A stretch of DNA of 64,000 nt from Patagioenas fasciata (GCF_037038585.1 NC_092522.1:49203661-49267660), one strand, 5' to 3'. Shown: positions 1-14,438, numbered from the stretch's first letter. Made by a program: numbers and translations. Notes: a model not told the origin generated them from the letters alone.

Positions 1-3000
1 TCTGGAGCTCTGGGACAGCAATCCAGCCACTGGTCAAGGTTACTTTTACTGTCATTCCTGTTCATGTTCCTTTTGCAATCCCAGGCACGTCTTCCTCTCT
101 TCGTGTCACCCCAGGACCACAGCATGGCACCAGGGAGACTGGTATGGCATTTGGCACAAGCAAGGGATTACAAATCTCTGACATGGGCTTGCCACCTCTA
201 AGAGCTGGCCTGTCATTGGGAGAACACATAGTTTTGGGGAGAAACAGAGGCACCTGTGCTGTAACCTTCTCTCCATCTCACCGCAGCAAGTGCTGCTGAA
301 CCAACCACCTCTGTAAGATCAGTGCTTCAGACCATTACCACTGGGCTAGTGTCACCTCCAGGTGACAGAGACAGAAGCCATTTGTATGGCTTTGGGCTGT
401 TTGTTCCAGCACAGGGACCTGCATACCTCACCATTCCCTATGTGCAAACCTGGCACCTGCCTGTCAAAGGGTCCATGCCAGTCCTGAATCAAACACCAGC
501 CTGCTCAGTGATGGGACTCCGTTTCCCAAGCAGTAAACTGATGGGTAAAATAAATGCATTGTGGAAAATAATTTAATACTTGAAAAAGCTTCAGAAAATT
601 TGCAATGGGTAGGTGAAGCAACAAGCCCAGCTCAAGCACATATTCCTGAATCTGATTTTGCACATCAGAAATCAGTGTTGACTCTTGACTGATTTTGCTG
701 TCAGTTTGTGTAATCTGTATAACCTAACCACATTGTTCCTTCCCCAGGAAACACTGGGTCTTCAACACAGAATAAACCTCACTCCAATATAAACCCCATT
801 TATGGACCTCACTGTCATGACTGCACACTTTGAGATTGTCCATCAAAGTCTGCCACAGCCATTTACTTTCTTTCTGAAGCACCTTCAGCAGCCGTTCCAT
901 GAAGTCTGTGTATTAAAAGCCCTTCCTCAGCTCACCTAGGGAAGCAGCTCTGAAGGGCCTGCTGGCTCCAGCTGAGGCTGAGGGGTGGGAGATGCTGCTG
1001 CAATGGGCAATATTGTCACAGGAGGAAGGCTGTGCAGGAAGGGCTTTCCCTGCCCTCAGCAGCACCCAGCTTACAAGAGTCCCAGCCTCTTGACAGGACA
1101 CTTCTTCATCCTGCAAATGTTCAGTCCCAAATAACGCACATTTCATCAAGGTCTAGGTCTGAACACGGGCAAGGCCCAGCTGCTGAGCTGAGGTTTTAGA
1201 TTGTTTCTGAAATTGCACAGGGGCACCAGAAAGAAACTGGGAAGCAGTGGATGGAAAGTGAAGGCAGGCTTGGAAACCACAAGCAGTATTCTGGAGGGAG
1301 CCTGACAGCTCCCCCTGTGCTTCCCGCTGGCACCTTGGCTTATCCTCATTTCTACCCATATGGGGAGAGCACTGTCTCAGAGGATGAGCAGTCAGGACTC
1401 ATCCTCCCTGCCTGACCCAGGAGCTGCCATCTTCATTGTCTCTTTAAGTCGGAGAAGGAGGGACCTTGAGGGGACCCTTCCTACGGGGAATATGATGGTG
1501 TATGTGGTCCAGACTTGGGGAACGGCATCCCTAATATGGGATCAGCTGTGCTGACTGTTTGGGGTCTCCTGGGGGAGGAGTGGAGCCCCTTACAAAACAA
1601 CCCACATCTTCCCATGAAGGCAACCTTCCCTGGGCTTTCACAGAGCTAGAACGAGGCTTGCTTGATACGGGAGTTTCGTCCGCCCTTTAGAGATTATCCA
1701 GGCTTTCTTGGGTTTCACATGGTGTAAGGCAGTGGCCTGGGCTCTACGTGACCAGGTGGATGCCATCTGAGAAAACCCCTTTTCAAGCAGCACACGGCTC
1801 CTGCCAGCATCGCTCTGCAGAGGAAACCTGCTGGCACCCCCCTGCCACAGGCACCCCTTCTTGCCCCCGCTCCTCGCTCCTGGCCACCGCAGCAGCTGCA
1901 CACATCTCAAAGGGTGCCACCATGCCAGTCCCCATCTCATTGCTTCCTTCCACGGCAGGACCTGCAGCAGCTCTGCTTTGTTTTTCCTTCTGCTAAATTT
2001 GCCTAAGTGTGCTAGGACCACAGTGTGCCCAGCACACAACATTTCTGCCCTGCCTTACCAGCAATGGGGAGGCAGCAGCACCCAGGGAACCAACCCTGGC
2101 AGCCCCAATGTGGTCGGGGGTGGGTCACTTGTGAGCTGGGGTGACTGCTGCAGCCAGGTCCAGATCCAGCTGTTTCCTGGTGTTCTCCTGGAGAGAACAT
2201 GCTTCCTTGGACCTCTCAGGAAAGGAGTGGTGAGAAAGGTGGACTCTTGGAGGAATATGTGTGCCAGGTACCTGCTGAGATGTCCACCCCAAAAGTATCA
2301 CCACCACCCCATGTGGTCAACACAAACAAGTGGCAGAAAGACACTGCTCACAAGTCTTCCCTGCAGCGGGTCACCAAAAAAAAAAAAAAGGAAAAAATGA
2401 AGGAAAACATTTTACTTGTGTAGACAGTGAGTCCATGCCCTGCTTAGAAATATGAGCTTGTTAGCTGCTGACTACATGTCAGGGCAGCCACCACCGCGGC
2501 AGCGTTGGAGAGCACCACGGATGTGCTGGCTATCATGCTACAGTTCCCTGGTTAGAACAAGGTAGTTGGTGGCAAATGCAGCCGTGCTGAAACAGTGCTT
2601 TGAAGGGGAGCTGGCCTGGGCAGCCATGGTGTGAAAAAAAAAAGGGCCTTGAACAAAATGTCACCGCTGTGAAGGCATTTCGTCAGATCTCACAGAGCAG
2701 TGTTAGGATTGAAATGCATGAAAAGCATGGCACACCTTTAAATGGGCATAAAAAGTGCCATTGGCAGGGTAGGATCTATTTTTAACCCTTTGGAGTCTGC
2801 AGATGTGTGCAAGTCTCCACAGCGAGCGAGAGGCATCCGATCAGACATTTGGCCATCGGACTGGGAAGCGCCCATGTGGTCCAAGGTGCCCCAGAGAGGG
2901 TGATACACAGCTGGCCACCTGCCAGCAGCCACTGGAGGTAGAAAAGTGCTGCTATCGAGGCTCAGCCCCTCGGTCAGCACCACTGTGAGGCTGACAGGGC

Positions 3001-5762
3001 TGGACACCTGCCATCCTGGCCCGTGGTCTGGCCCTTCCCCGCATCCCACTGCCCCTTCTGCACAGGCAGCAGGTAACATGCACCCACCAACCCGGGCCTC
3101 CTCCATTGCTGTAATTAAACTGCTGGCCTACCTTGGCAAGGGGGTTGTCTGCAACCCCTCACACCATCCAGCATTCTGTAGAATCTCACATCATGTCTTA
3201 ACGGCTTCCTCTTTGCTTCCTCAGAGAAAGCCTAGCTGGTCAGTAAAACACAGTACTGAGTTAAAACACAGAAAAGCAAGCACTACGGCCATTTGCCCAG
3301 GTCTCTGCAGAGATTAAAATTTTAAAATATTTGTCTCCGGACACCTGCTTGTCCCCTCTGGTGTTCTCCATCCTAAAATACTCCAGCAAAGCAGCATCCC
3401 CACAAGGACAGTCACCAAAAGGGCCAGCCACTCTCCAGCAGCAGCTATGGACCCTGCTGTGCTCTTACAACAGGATACCTCAAATCTGCCATCACTCGGC
3501 TTGGAGCCGAGATTTCTGTTCTTGGGGGACGGGCAACAAGTGGAACCCCTGCCCAGCAGGAAAAAAAAAAGAGGCTCAGTTTGAAATACTGCACCCCCCA
3601 GGCATCAGAAATTATCTCAGGAATAGTTTTGACAAATGAATGCCCTTGAAAAAAACCTGTGCACCACTTGTGAGAGGCTTCCCTAGAGAGTGCTGACATC
3701 TGTGTATATTGTTTATAATGAATTATCTACTCGGCACAGGGAACCTGTTGGCTCTGGAGAGTGGTGTTAGTCTGATCTCCCAGCTTGCTGGTGTGAATCC
3801 AGCCCAAGCTGCCTGTGAACCAGACCTCTCCCTGCATGAACCATCATGGAGCCGTGAGCCCATGGTGGCACCACAAATGAGGAGGAGGCAGCTGGAGCCC
3901 ACTTTGTCCCTTCCACCCCGTGCAAAACAAACCATCGGTGTCCAGAAACACTGCTGTAGGTGTTAGCTGGCCTGTGCGTGGAGAATTATGTGCTGGGCTC
4001 TCCTTCAAAGGGGCCAAAGGCACCACTGGGGTCTGTTTTTGAGCAGCAGAGGAGCTGGCTTGCCAGCTCCTGCACCAGCATCCCTGCTCACCTGCCACCT
4101 TAGCGAGAAGGAGATGGCTCCTGTTGCATCCCCTGCTCACCCTGGATCAGGGCTGATGGACAGTGTGAGGAAATTCAGGAGACACAGCACTAAGCAAGCT
4201 GTGCTGAGCTGAGCTCACTGAAGAAGCTTGGTACCAGCTACGTGCTCACTCAGAGGAAATGTGAGCTATATCCACAAGCAAACCTGAGGTGTGCATTTTG
4301 CTACAGCAGTGGCTGATGAGGCAGATAGCTTTACTCCTGAGAGAGGAAACCAGGAGTCTGGGACTCTGGGTTGTGCTCCTGGCACTCCCACAGCCAGGCA
4401 GGCATCCCTGCTGTCCCCCCACCTGCACGAGGGCAGAGCAGTGTCTTTCTCTGTGAAATATTTATTCATCTGTAGCTGTACCACTGTCTGAACAGCCCTA
4501 CGTGTCTGCCTCAGTACATTGTCCTTGTGGTGCTCAGACTGACCACCTGCCATGAGACCTCTGAGGAAGAACGTGCTACAGTAGCCCAGCCTTGCTAAAC
4601 TGGGCAGGAAAGAAATAGCTTTCATAGAATCTAAATACTGATTTACATGTAGGGAATTTTGTGTATGTCTTTGTGTATGCTACCGAACTGTGTTTTATTT
4701 AAGACCGTCAGGGCTACAGGCTGTCCCTGAAGCACATGGATGGCACCACCCTTCCTTCCACTGAGGCAGACACAATGCTCAGGTCCCAAGCTGGCTCCAA
4801 AGATGAAAACATTCCTGTATCCCACATTATGCCCTGGTCACTCATTTGCCTGGTGTATTTGAAGATGATCACCATGGAAAAATGACTGACAGGAGAAAGA
4901 TCGTGCATTCATCCAAACCACCCTTTGAAAACTCTTTGCCTGTCTTTGTCCTTGTTTGCCCTTTGCCTATGGAAAGGAGACAGGTAAAACAAGTCAGGAC
5001 TCTTCCTTCTGCATTACTGGCACCATCACTGGTCTCCCCAGTATGACTTCTGCTGGGTACCTCACACACCCTTGCCTCATCACGCCTGCCCTCCGCCTGC
5101 TTGATGGGGAGGTGTGCACCACTCCATGCAGGTCATGGAAGAAAATATCTAACAGGACTCCCTGCACAGCCCAGCAGCTGCACACAAGGGGTCTGGCTGG
5201 GTCCCTTCTGCCCCACAGAAGGCAGTGGTGGGCAGAGCACAGGCAGCCTTTACCTCCCTGTTGCAGGCAGCAACACAGACAGTGCCAGAGACCCTGTGCC
5301 GGTGGTAGACACTGATGTAGGATTGGGGAGGGCTTCTGCAGCCTCAGTGTTTGGTAACATGCTCTTTTCCCTGGGTCCAGGTGGAGCTCTGGGGAGGAGG
5401 AGGAGGCAGCTCTAGACATGTGTCCGCTCATTCTGCTGCACATCTGAGCCATGTCAGCACCATGGCACCCCACAGCCAGCCTGTGTGCAGTGACCTGGAA
5501 AGAGCACTCATGGGTAGCAGGGCCCTGGACAGCTGCTGGTGGGGACCCCCACCAAGACTCCACTGCTCTACACCAGCAGGGGTAGGGATGAGCTCCAGCA
5601 GCTCCACACCCGCCCTCCAGCCACCGTACAGGGGTGTGAACAACTAGTTTGATTGCAGTTGGGTTTGTGGGCGTGCTTCCCTGGGACAATTTCACCCTGG
5701 TCCTCTTAATGTCCTGAAACACAACCAGGTGCTCAGCCCAGATAAACCCTTGCTCTGCTCTT
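1..5762. other. Intergenic sequence with no recognisable gene
   Basis: Fairly GC-rich unique-looking sequence. Reading frames of up to 242 codons occur on both strands, but they overlap one another, lack splice or poly(A) context and resemble no family I know. A run of about 13 A lies near 2,376. I see no repeat family here. Confidence 0.6.
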
Positions 5763-6012
5763 CCATAGAATAGTTTGGGTTGGAAGGGACCTTCAAAGGT
5801 CAGCTAGTCCACCCCCCCTGCCATGAGCAGGGACATCTTCAACCAGATCAGGTTGCTCAGAGCCCCGTCCAGCCTGGCCTTGAATGTCTCCAGGGATGGG
5901 GCATCTACCACCTCTCTGGGAAACCTGGGCCGGTATTTTAACACCCTCATTGTAAAACGTATCTTCCTCACATCTAGCCTCACATCCTCACCTTGTGCCC
6001 AACAGGCTGAAA
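5763..6012 (-). mobile_element. CR1 LINE, 5'-truncated 3'-end fragment
   Basis: The plus strand reads as the reverse complement of a CR1 3' end, with TAGTTTGGGTTGGAAGGGAC just inside the tail side. On the minus strand it encodes the end of CR1 ORF2 (VVDAPSLETFKARLDGALSN). The right edge is approximate. The copy is a few hundred bases long, as most avian CR1 insertions are. Confidence 0.93.
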
Positions 6013-6230
6013 TTGATGGCCTGTGCCTTCCTGATTTTGTCATGGTGAAAAAGTCAAGTGGCACATTAGCTCTGCTCTTCAGAGAGCCGCGCGCATATCA
6101 AGATTTGCCATGCCCTTTCTAACTTTCCTTACTCTTCTGAATTATTCCCTGCCTCCCATAGTACGCCACCAGAATCTCTTCCACAGTTTGGAAGGCTTAT
6201 TTAGAGAGTCAGATATAGTAAGGCATGAAT

Positions 6231-6250
6231 TTATAAATAGAGAGGGAATG
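6231..6250. promoter_or_regulatory. MEF2-type site next to an MCAT hexamer
   Basis: CTATTTATAA (minus strand, 6231-6240) fits the MEF2 consensus exactly, and GGAATG (6245-6250) is the core of an MCAT/TEAD site. Both can occur by chance in AT-rich DNA; the close pairing about 10 kb downstream of the actin promoter is the only reason to record it. Confidence 0.25.
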
Positions 6251-9200
6251 GTTGGGGACTGTGCAACGTGACTCACAAATCAAACTGTCAGTGAAGAACT
6301 TATCAGACATTTGCTTTAAATATTCATTTAGCAATACCAAACCCTGCTCATGGTTACACTCACCATATAAAAACGCCATTCCCATATGCAGTCAGTATAT
6401 TTGCAGTGATTTCTCCAAAACTACTCAGAAGTCACCTACTATCTTACTGGTCAGAGAGAAACCAGGGTTGGAAAGGAAAATACCTCCTTGGAGCCTGAGC
6501 ATGCCCCCACTTCCAGCTCTGCAACTCAGCAGTCTTTCCTAGTGCAAAGCCAATGGGATGACTGTTACATCATAAACCATTTTATCCTTAAATGCTTTCT
6601 TTTCTTTTTTTTTTCCCCACCCATGTATCTTATTTGTAAAAGCTACTCCTCCTGCAGAATACTTATGGTCTAGACTTGGGTCTTACTGCTTTTTTGTTTT
6701 CTTCTATACCCTCGTTTGCTCAACTCTTCCTTAATTCAGACTGATTCTTCCACAGAAGATGAGAAAAAAAGTTGTCATTTATCAAATCAGCAATAAAATC
6801 TCTGTGGAACGAGTAATAGATTAAATGCATCCTACATCTTCCAGGAAAATAATATTTTAAAAATCTTTTTATCCCAACTGATCATTTCATGGCTTCAAGC
6901 CATGCTAGGTTCTGGACTTAGAGAAATAAAATTAATTGTTCCTTCTTCCTCCCTTCTGCTTCCTCATGTGATTTCTTTTATTGCTATGGCTTTGTTTATT
7001 AATCTGGGACCTGATCATACAAGTTCTTAAACATTAACCAAATCCATTGTCCTCTCAGTGGTTTCAGTGAAGATTACTTGCATAAAGCAACTCCAGCACA
7101 TTTTCAAACCCTCATTAAATTGAGGGTTTGCCTAACCCAGCAGAGGGTATCTGAGGCTGGATAAATGGGCTGAAATAGGCTAAATCTAACCTGCATGAAC
7201 AATAAAAATTAATACTGAGCACAATGTCTATACAGACCTCTGGGAGCCTTCTCCTGGATTCCTGTGCTGCAGATCAATCCACACAGCTTGTCCTGACGTG
7301 GCCATGCCTCCGTGTCCATGGCTCCCAGTATTTGTTCTGTCCTTGCCCAGACCCCCAAGCCCAGGCACAAGCCTTCCCCACACCATCTGCTGATCTTGCA
7401 ATATTTTCCATGTTAATCTTTGCTCTCCCCTTTTTATTTTTAAACAATGATGCACATTCAGCAGGTGTACTCCCTGGGCTGCCCGCAGTCCTGCTGCAAT
7501 CATTGTTCGGGGAAGCTGAAGCTGATGAAGAAACCAAGTGCTATCAGTTTGGGCAGAGCTACACCTGGTTTCTGGATCTTGGTCAAGATGTGACAGGAGT
7601 GGCATCCAGTGGTTCCTCCACAAGGGAGCACATGCAGCAGGCAGCAAGAAAACATAAAGCAACTTGTCACCAGATGTCAAGCACCTCAAGTATTAAATGA
7701 CACCCTTTCGCCCTTTTTAACTCAGACTTTGGATTTTAGCACCAAGTTCCACTTAATTCCAGATTTTGCTGTCTAAGCAGATCAGTCTTCTTTATTAACC
7801 CGTTTGGCATTTAACCCCTCACATATGAACAGAGGGATCATAACCCCTCGACCACGCAGTCTTGGCCAGGATTGGCTGTTTGCAGTGGGCTACCAAAAGT
7901 AAAGGGAAGAGAGAGTAAATCTCAGAGTAGTTGGTCTAAAATCAATAGCCATGTTTGTCCTAGAACATCTATCCCCATGGAGATTTCTCATATTCTCTTG
8001 GAGTTTACTGGACTGAATACTGTAATCTTCCTAAACTTTCCACTTGTATTAGTTTTGAAAAATAATCTCATCCCACAAGGCTCTTGCGGGCCAAATACAA
8101 AGGCATCAGACCCAGAGCAAGGACAGAGGCTGCTGGTTCTGGTGCAAACAGCTCAGGAGGAAAAGGGTGGTCTGGACTCTCAGCAACACCATCGACTCTC
8201 CAGAGGGACAGCCGGAGATACCCATAGGTCCCAGGGCTACCACAGCATCCAGCTTGTGGCCACACTTGGAAGACTTTCAGATCTCAAGACTTTCTCTGGT
8301 ATTTGTGCCAGGAAACTGGGCTGCGTGACTTTCAGAGCTAAATTTAGGATCACAAGTGTTTCACATTCCCCAAACACCTTCTATGACAACATCTTAAAAC
8401 CCTTCAGGAACATTAGCTATTCCTCATTATGTTCTTTGAGATGGGAAACAGAAAAGCCACTTTGGTGGCAACAAACAGAGCAGTGAGTGTTGACTTGATC
8501 ATGATCACAGTGGAAAACCATGATGGGCTTGGGATGGGAAAGGGAAAAACAGAAAGAAAACCAATCTCACAATGTAAACTGCTCAGTTTCTGCAGTCACA
8601 GAAGCATGGCATATCACCTGTGGCAGTGCTGCTGGGAGTAGGTAGGAACAACACCATCTCTGCTTCAAAATGGATGGGGTTAGGGAGCTCTGGTAACTCT
8701 CTGTTGGGTTATTTTGGGGTAGGGATTTCCAGGATAAAAAAATCCTTATGAAGGAAATATCCTGCTCTACAGCCTTTTGAAAAGTGCCTCAATCCCTACA
8801 CAACCACTCCAAATAAGAGCAAGAAGGTGGATGGCCTCAACACCTGCACCACACTTTATCTTCAGCATGGGATGTATATAGAGCATGCAGTGCTCCACAC
8901 TGCGTCCTTGGCCATACTCCACAGGCAGATAATCCAGAGATAGCATCACTCATTTCCAGCAAACTCAAACCAGTTTAGACCCTCATGCTCCTGTTATTTT
9001 AACCATTCTTGGTGGGTATCGTTGCTAAAGGCCATTAAAAAAATCTTATAGAAGCAGATGTAGTTGCCCTCAAAAACCTTGTTCACTTCTTTTGGGTTGA
9101 TCTGCTTCAAACCTCCTCCCGCTTGCATGGTCCCCATCCCTCTCTCTGCAGCTGCTGGGAGGTTTGGGAGGGCGGGACTGTCCCATCATCATCTGCTCCC

Positions 9201-9974
9201 CCAGCACAGCTGGCAGTGCTGTGGGTCTTGCCCCACACTGGCAACCAGCCCCTTCCTCTGCTCTCTGAGTGTCCCCTTCCCAGCGCTGTCCTAGCCAGCA
9301 CAGCACCAGCAACCTACACTCAGGACTGGCCACTGTTAATGGCAATGTAAACAAATTTTATTTTGCACTCCAATAGATTAGGTGATGTCTGAGTCTGAGG
9401 GACCAGCGGGTGTCAGATAATGGGTCACTATCTCCTGTCACCACCTCAGTGCTGCCTGTGGGGGCACCGCTGTCCCTGTTTGTGGATGTCAGGCACCAGG
9501 GTAGCTCTTTCCCTAGGAAAAGGACAGAGCTGCAGCCATACAGATGTCCCCTTGCCTTCATGTGCCTGACTCCCTCTCAGAGCACCTGCACTTTGGTGAA
9601 AGAGGGCAACCTAGCTAGAAGAGCTACAAACCACGGACTCCTTTGCAAATACAACTCAGGTCCTTGTGGAAGAGCCCAGCTGTGTCACAATTAAATAAAC
9701 ACGCCTCTGTGAGCTGGGGTCAGGAATTGACGACTGTTGCCATTCTTTTTATGCTCCTCATCTCTGAGCATGCGTGAGAGCCCTTTTATAAGGAGGTCCT
9801 CCCCCTTTTCCCTCCAGCAGTGATATTTCTCAGCGTTAAAGCCTTGTTTTTCCTGGAAAGGAGAGAAGCTGCTGGGAGCCAAGCAGTGAGGGCACAGGGG
9901 GGCAGGGAGAGCATGTTTGGAGTGTATTACGGGTGGGAGGGATGTGCCAAGCAAGGAAGCTCCCTCCAAAGATC

Positions 9975-9998
9975 TATATATACACAGGTGTATATATA
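9975..9998. repeat. TATATATACAC inverted repeat (11-bp arms, 2-bp loop)
   Basis: The left arm TATATATACAC (9975-9985) and right arm GTGTATATATA (9988-9998) are exact reverse complements around AG. The right arm runs on into a short TA repeat. Confidence 0.85.
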
Positions 9999-12900
9999 TA
10001 TAACCCCGAGGTGGGGTCACGGAGAGGCTCATTCTCGGGCTGCCTGCGGCACTCCCTGAACAACCATGGCCAGAGCTGCCACCCAGCTGCACACTTTGGT
10101 TTCAGAACGTGGCCTTGAGCAGCCGAGACAAGACAGGGTTTGGCTGTGGTCCCTGCAAGTGCAAGAGGATAAGCTGCCCGGGATCACCACTATACTGGAG
10201 GTTTTCATGCTGCTGACCAGGCAGTGTCTGCACCAGGCAGTGCAGTTTTAAGGTTGATGGGATGTTCTCATGGGGGAAGAAAGAGACACCCTGGGCAATA
10301 AAAGGTTTCTCTCATCCCCATCACACACAGCGCACATCCCCAGTGGGAACCAGCAATGGTTCCAGGTTTCCCCACTGCGTAACAATCCGAAGCTGCTCTG
10401 TTTTTCAGGTCCTGGACAGTTTAAAAATGGACCCTTTGCCATCTGCAGTTACAACAATTTCCCAGGCTTCAAGACAGACCCTTTTGGTCCCCCCAAAGAC
10501 TCTTTAGCCCCTGGGTGACTGAAAAGGATCACCCAAAGCTGCCAGAAGTTGCCAGGAGAGAGTGTGTGATCGGGGGATGCTCTGAATGGCCCTGTTGCTA
10601 AAGTTGTCCACCCTGACCAGCACCCGTCCCACGCAGGAGCCCTCCACACCAGCTGCTTGGGATAGCAAATTTGAACTGAAAGCCTCCTAAAGATTTGCAG
10701 CAGCTCATCACGGGCAGATGCAAAGTGGGAGATGTGTACAGGTAAACAGGTCTGTCCTACTTCTAACCTTAGCAGCACGGTGTTCACCCCCCTCTCAGTG
10801 TCCTCCCCCAAAACACGAGAGTTTATCACCATAACAAGCACTGCCTGCAGTTATCCATTGGTTGATCAATAGGTTATGGTCACCCTCATGTGCTTCTTTT
10901 TCCAGCCCCAGGAGATGCACCATGGAAACCTATACATCTGAACAGCTCTCTTAGTTATTTTTAAAACAAAAATGCCTGTTCAATTCAGAAAGAAAGAAAC
11001 CCTAACAGGCAATGCTCTTTTGATTAAAATTTTCTGTGGATTAATGAAACACAAACAGCAAAAACTTTTCTTATAAAACAAAAGTGTTTAAAGTTTTAAA
11101 CAACTTTGCTTTGAAGGGTTGCATTTTAATGCTTCATTTTCAAAAATAAAGAATGTCACTAAATTTGTTACTTTGGAGTTTCCTATAAAATGTAGCAGCA
11201 ATTTTCAAGTGGTCTCTATTTTGTCCTTTTACTAAATCTCATGGAGCAAATACTATTGGCCTAATGCCCGTGGAAGATTCACAGTCATCTGAGTCTGCAG
11301 TGGAGCTGCTCTGGTGTTGGCACTAAGTGAGGGGGTCTTCAGGTCCTCTCAGCAAAGCCAAAAGCAATGAATACCGCAGGTCAAAGGGCTTTTTGTTTCT
11401 GTAGTTTTGGAGTCCCAGGGGAGAAGTGCATTGTGGTGCCAGTTCCCTTTTGCAAATAGAGGATAAAGCTGTGACATTTTGCTCTGCTCTTTGCACAATG
11501 CATTTTCTCACTAGCAAAATCTCTATCAAAATGAAATTAGGAAGCAGCCCCAGTGCCTTCCTTTTCTCCAGGATTCCGTTTGTTCTTCTCCTCCCTGGAG
11601 CCTGTCCCTCAGAACCCACATTTCCCCTGTTTCTTATCTTCTTAAATAATTTCACTAAGAGTCAATACATCCACAGACCCCTGGGGAAGTTTACATCAAA
11701 ACCCAGTCACGATTGTGCCTCTCAAGCTCATTTAAACAGCCCCACATAATTTGCATCCCCTCAAGGACTCTTTCTTTCTCTGTATTTTCCAACCCTTGGT
11801 GATATTTGCATCCAGGGCAGCTTCTCACATTGCCCACTGGGTGCAACTGCGGAGCCAAGCTAAGGAGGGTTGTCCTGCCCTGGTCCAGCCCCAGATGTAG
11901 CAGGCTGTGGAGCAAGCAGAGAGCTACAGCCCCAGAGGATGCTGTTGCCATGGGCAAGAGCCATTCTGCCATCACCCTCCCTCCCATGGCACGTCGGTGT
12001 CCTGCATCCTTCCCTCTATTCCCTTGTACTCCTCTGCAGTCATGCCTATTCCTTTGCCTCTCTCAAACAGAGGATGCTGGTCCTGGTGATCCTTTGCCTG
12101 AAGCCAACAGCACTGTCACAGGTGCAGGGAGGATAATGCAATTCCCAAGAAGCACACAATGAAGACCGAACTTGAACTGCTGTGCACAAGTGAAATTTCC
12201 CAAAACACTTTCCCAGCACCAGGGCTTATGAGCTGTAGGAAAATCCAACTCACCTGTTTCCAAACGATCTGTCTTCAATCACTGAAAGTTCTAAGCCCAA
12301 AGAAGAGGCTGGTTTCATAATAAAGAATGTGGTTTTGTTTGAAACAAAAACCTGAAAAGGTTTGGTTTGCTAGGCTTGAAAATTCATTGCATCTCAGTTC
12401 ATTGATTCAGCAACCAAAACAACACACCAGTCATTTTTTTTTTCAGCTGCAAAAATGCACTTTTTGGCTCTTAACTTCAATGGGATTAAATTGGCACTAA
12501 CACTATTGAGAATATCTGATGCTGTGTGTTAATCTGAGACAAAATGCTGTCATTAGAGAGCGCTGACAACGAGATGCCAATGGCAGCATCAGCCTCCCCA
12601 CACAAGCCAGTGCCTATGCCAGGCCTTGGCTGCTGAAGTGTTGCCCGCTGCCCACAGCTGTGCTCATGAGCCGTCCTAAACCTGAGTTTGGCACTGCAAA
12701 ACCTAGGTCTTCATTCAGAGGGAGGAAACATCCCCTGCTCTCACTGATTTTGGTCTGGAAGATCTGATTTTAATCCCACTGATTTTGCTGGAGGAAGGAT
12801 CCTCAGGATCACTCCCAACCCACTCCAAATTAGCCCCTTCTATTGTGGGTTTAGGGTTCTAAATTAAATCATGCAGGTGGGAGAGTTGAGTCTGTGCATG

Positions 12901-14438
12901 AGGCTGCTTTTCTAACTTCATTTTATCTGTTCTTCTGAAACAGCCTTTTAGTCAAACAGCAGAAGCAAGTCCTAAAATCCACCTTGTAGCACCACTTAAG
13001 CCACAACTGAACCTGAGATCAGGGGTCAAGTACTGAGGACTTAACATCAGTTAAGCATCTCCTCAAATCCCAACACAGAGCTGTCAGGTGAAATATGTGC
13101 CACTATACAACGATTTGCACACATGGCAAGTGAAAGCTCATGTTTGTTTCTGAAGAAGTAACCCTGTTCCTGCTTTCCAGTCCAACCCCAGTCACTCAGA
13201 GAGGGATCTCGGCTCAGGAGCTCCCAGGGCTGCCTGGAGGCCTCCCTGCGACCAGATGCCAGGGAAGGATCAGGCCAGCTCCTCCCTCTGGCTTTTTCTT
13301 TGTGGATAGGATGATGAAAAACTGTACTCACATGTAGGTCTTACTTTAATGAGGGTAAAATCAGCCAAAATGCAAAACAAGTGCACCCTAAGCATAGTCA
13401 CAACAGAGCTAAAAACCCTCCAGGGCTGAACGTTCAGCTGAAAAAACATCTTCTTTTGCCAGCACTGCTGTCTCCCACAGCAAAGGGACACCCCAAAACT
13501 CAAGGACTACTTTCCTGCTGGGGCCCTGTGCCCTAGGAGGAATCCTCCTCTGAAGTCTACCTGCTCCTGCACATGTGTCCTGAGCCAGGAGCTGTGCCAA
13601 ACCTGGCAGGGCTTTAGGGTGCCCCTCAAGGGACCTGAGCATCTGGTGGGGTTGGGGAAGACAGTGGAAGAAAAGGGGAACCCCAGAGCAACCCACCCAG
13701 CATGAGAGCAGAGAGACTTCCCCACCTGCCACCCTGCTCCGCCTCTGCAAAGGCAAAAAGGGCAGGGAAACTCCTTCAGCAGGGGGAAGCCTCTGGGGTT
13801 TTCCTTCGTCTCTCAGGGAGTCCCTGAGTGAAAGGTCTGGCCCCAGGAGGGCAGAGGAGGGGGTGGTACCACTGGCAAGGGCAAGCTTGTCAGGCAGGGT
13901 GAGGAAGTGGCCCTAGCTGCCCTCAGTCCCCCAGGGACAGCATGATGGCAGGCAGGTTTCCCATAAGCGGAGTGGAAAGCTCTTTATTTAACCTGCACCC
14001 GCCACCTGCCCTCAGCATCAGCCTTGCCTCCGTCCATCACGCCTTGGAGCTGCACCAGCATGCCAGGGCTACTTTTTTTGGCAGGCTGAGCCAAACAAAA
14101 TCCTTTGCAAGCCAAGGCTCCAGGTAACCCTTTCCCCCTGGGCCTGGGAGGAGCACATTGCAGAGCAGCAGGCACCCACGTTACAGTGGCATGATGCAAC
14201 ACATGGCCACCCCAGCTGCTCTCAGCACAGCCGAGCTGCCCACAACCCAAAGAAGTCACACAGAGGTGGCTCCTCTGGCTGGGATCCTGTCCCCTCACCA
14301 GGCCTCCTCCTTCATGGGGAGCTCCAGCCCCACCACCCTTTCTGTTAGACAGCATGCTATGTGAGCAAGTGATGGAAGAAACCCAAGCAAACGACAACAA
14401 AAACAACCACAGCAGGGGCGTGACAGAATGACTGATGA

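Larger units (their letters stand above)
6013..14414. other. Intergenic sequence below ACTA1, no gene seen
   Basis: No coding exon recognised on either strand. Notable points are a MEF2-type site near 6,235 next to an MCAT hexamer, an 11-bp inverted repeat at 9,975-9,998, and short homopolymer runs. The longest frame, 7,872-8,486 on the plus strand, has no recognisable domain and no splice or promoter context. Confidence 0.6.

Noticed and set aside
1861-2400. 179-codon plus-strand frame
   Set aside because: Low-complexity, His/Pro/Ser-rich, ends in poly-lysine from an A run, overlaps a minus-strand frame of similar length, and matches no family.
4994-5722. 242-codon minus-strand frame in the left intergenic region
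   Set aside because: Cys- and Trp-rich chance translation of GC-rich DNA, overlapped by several plus-strand frames; no domain, no splice or poly(A) context.
7872-8486. 204-codon plus-strand frame
   Set aside because: No recognisable domain or repeat; composition looks random, and no exon signals flank it.
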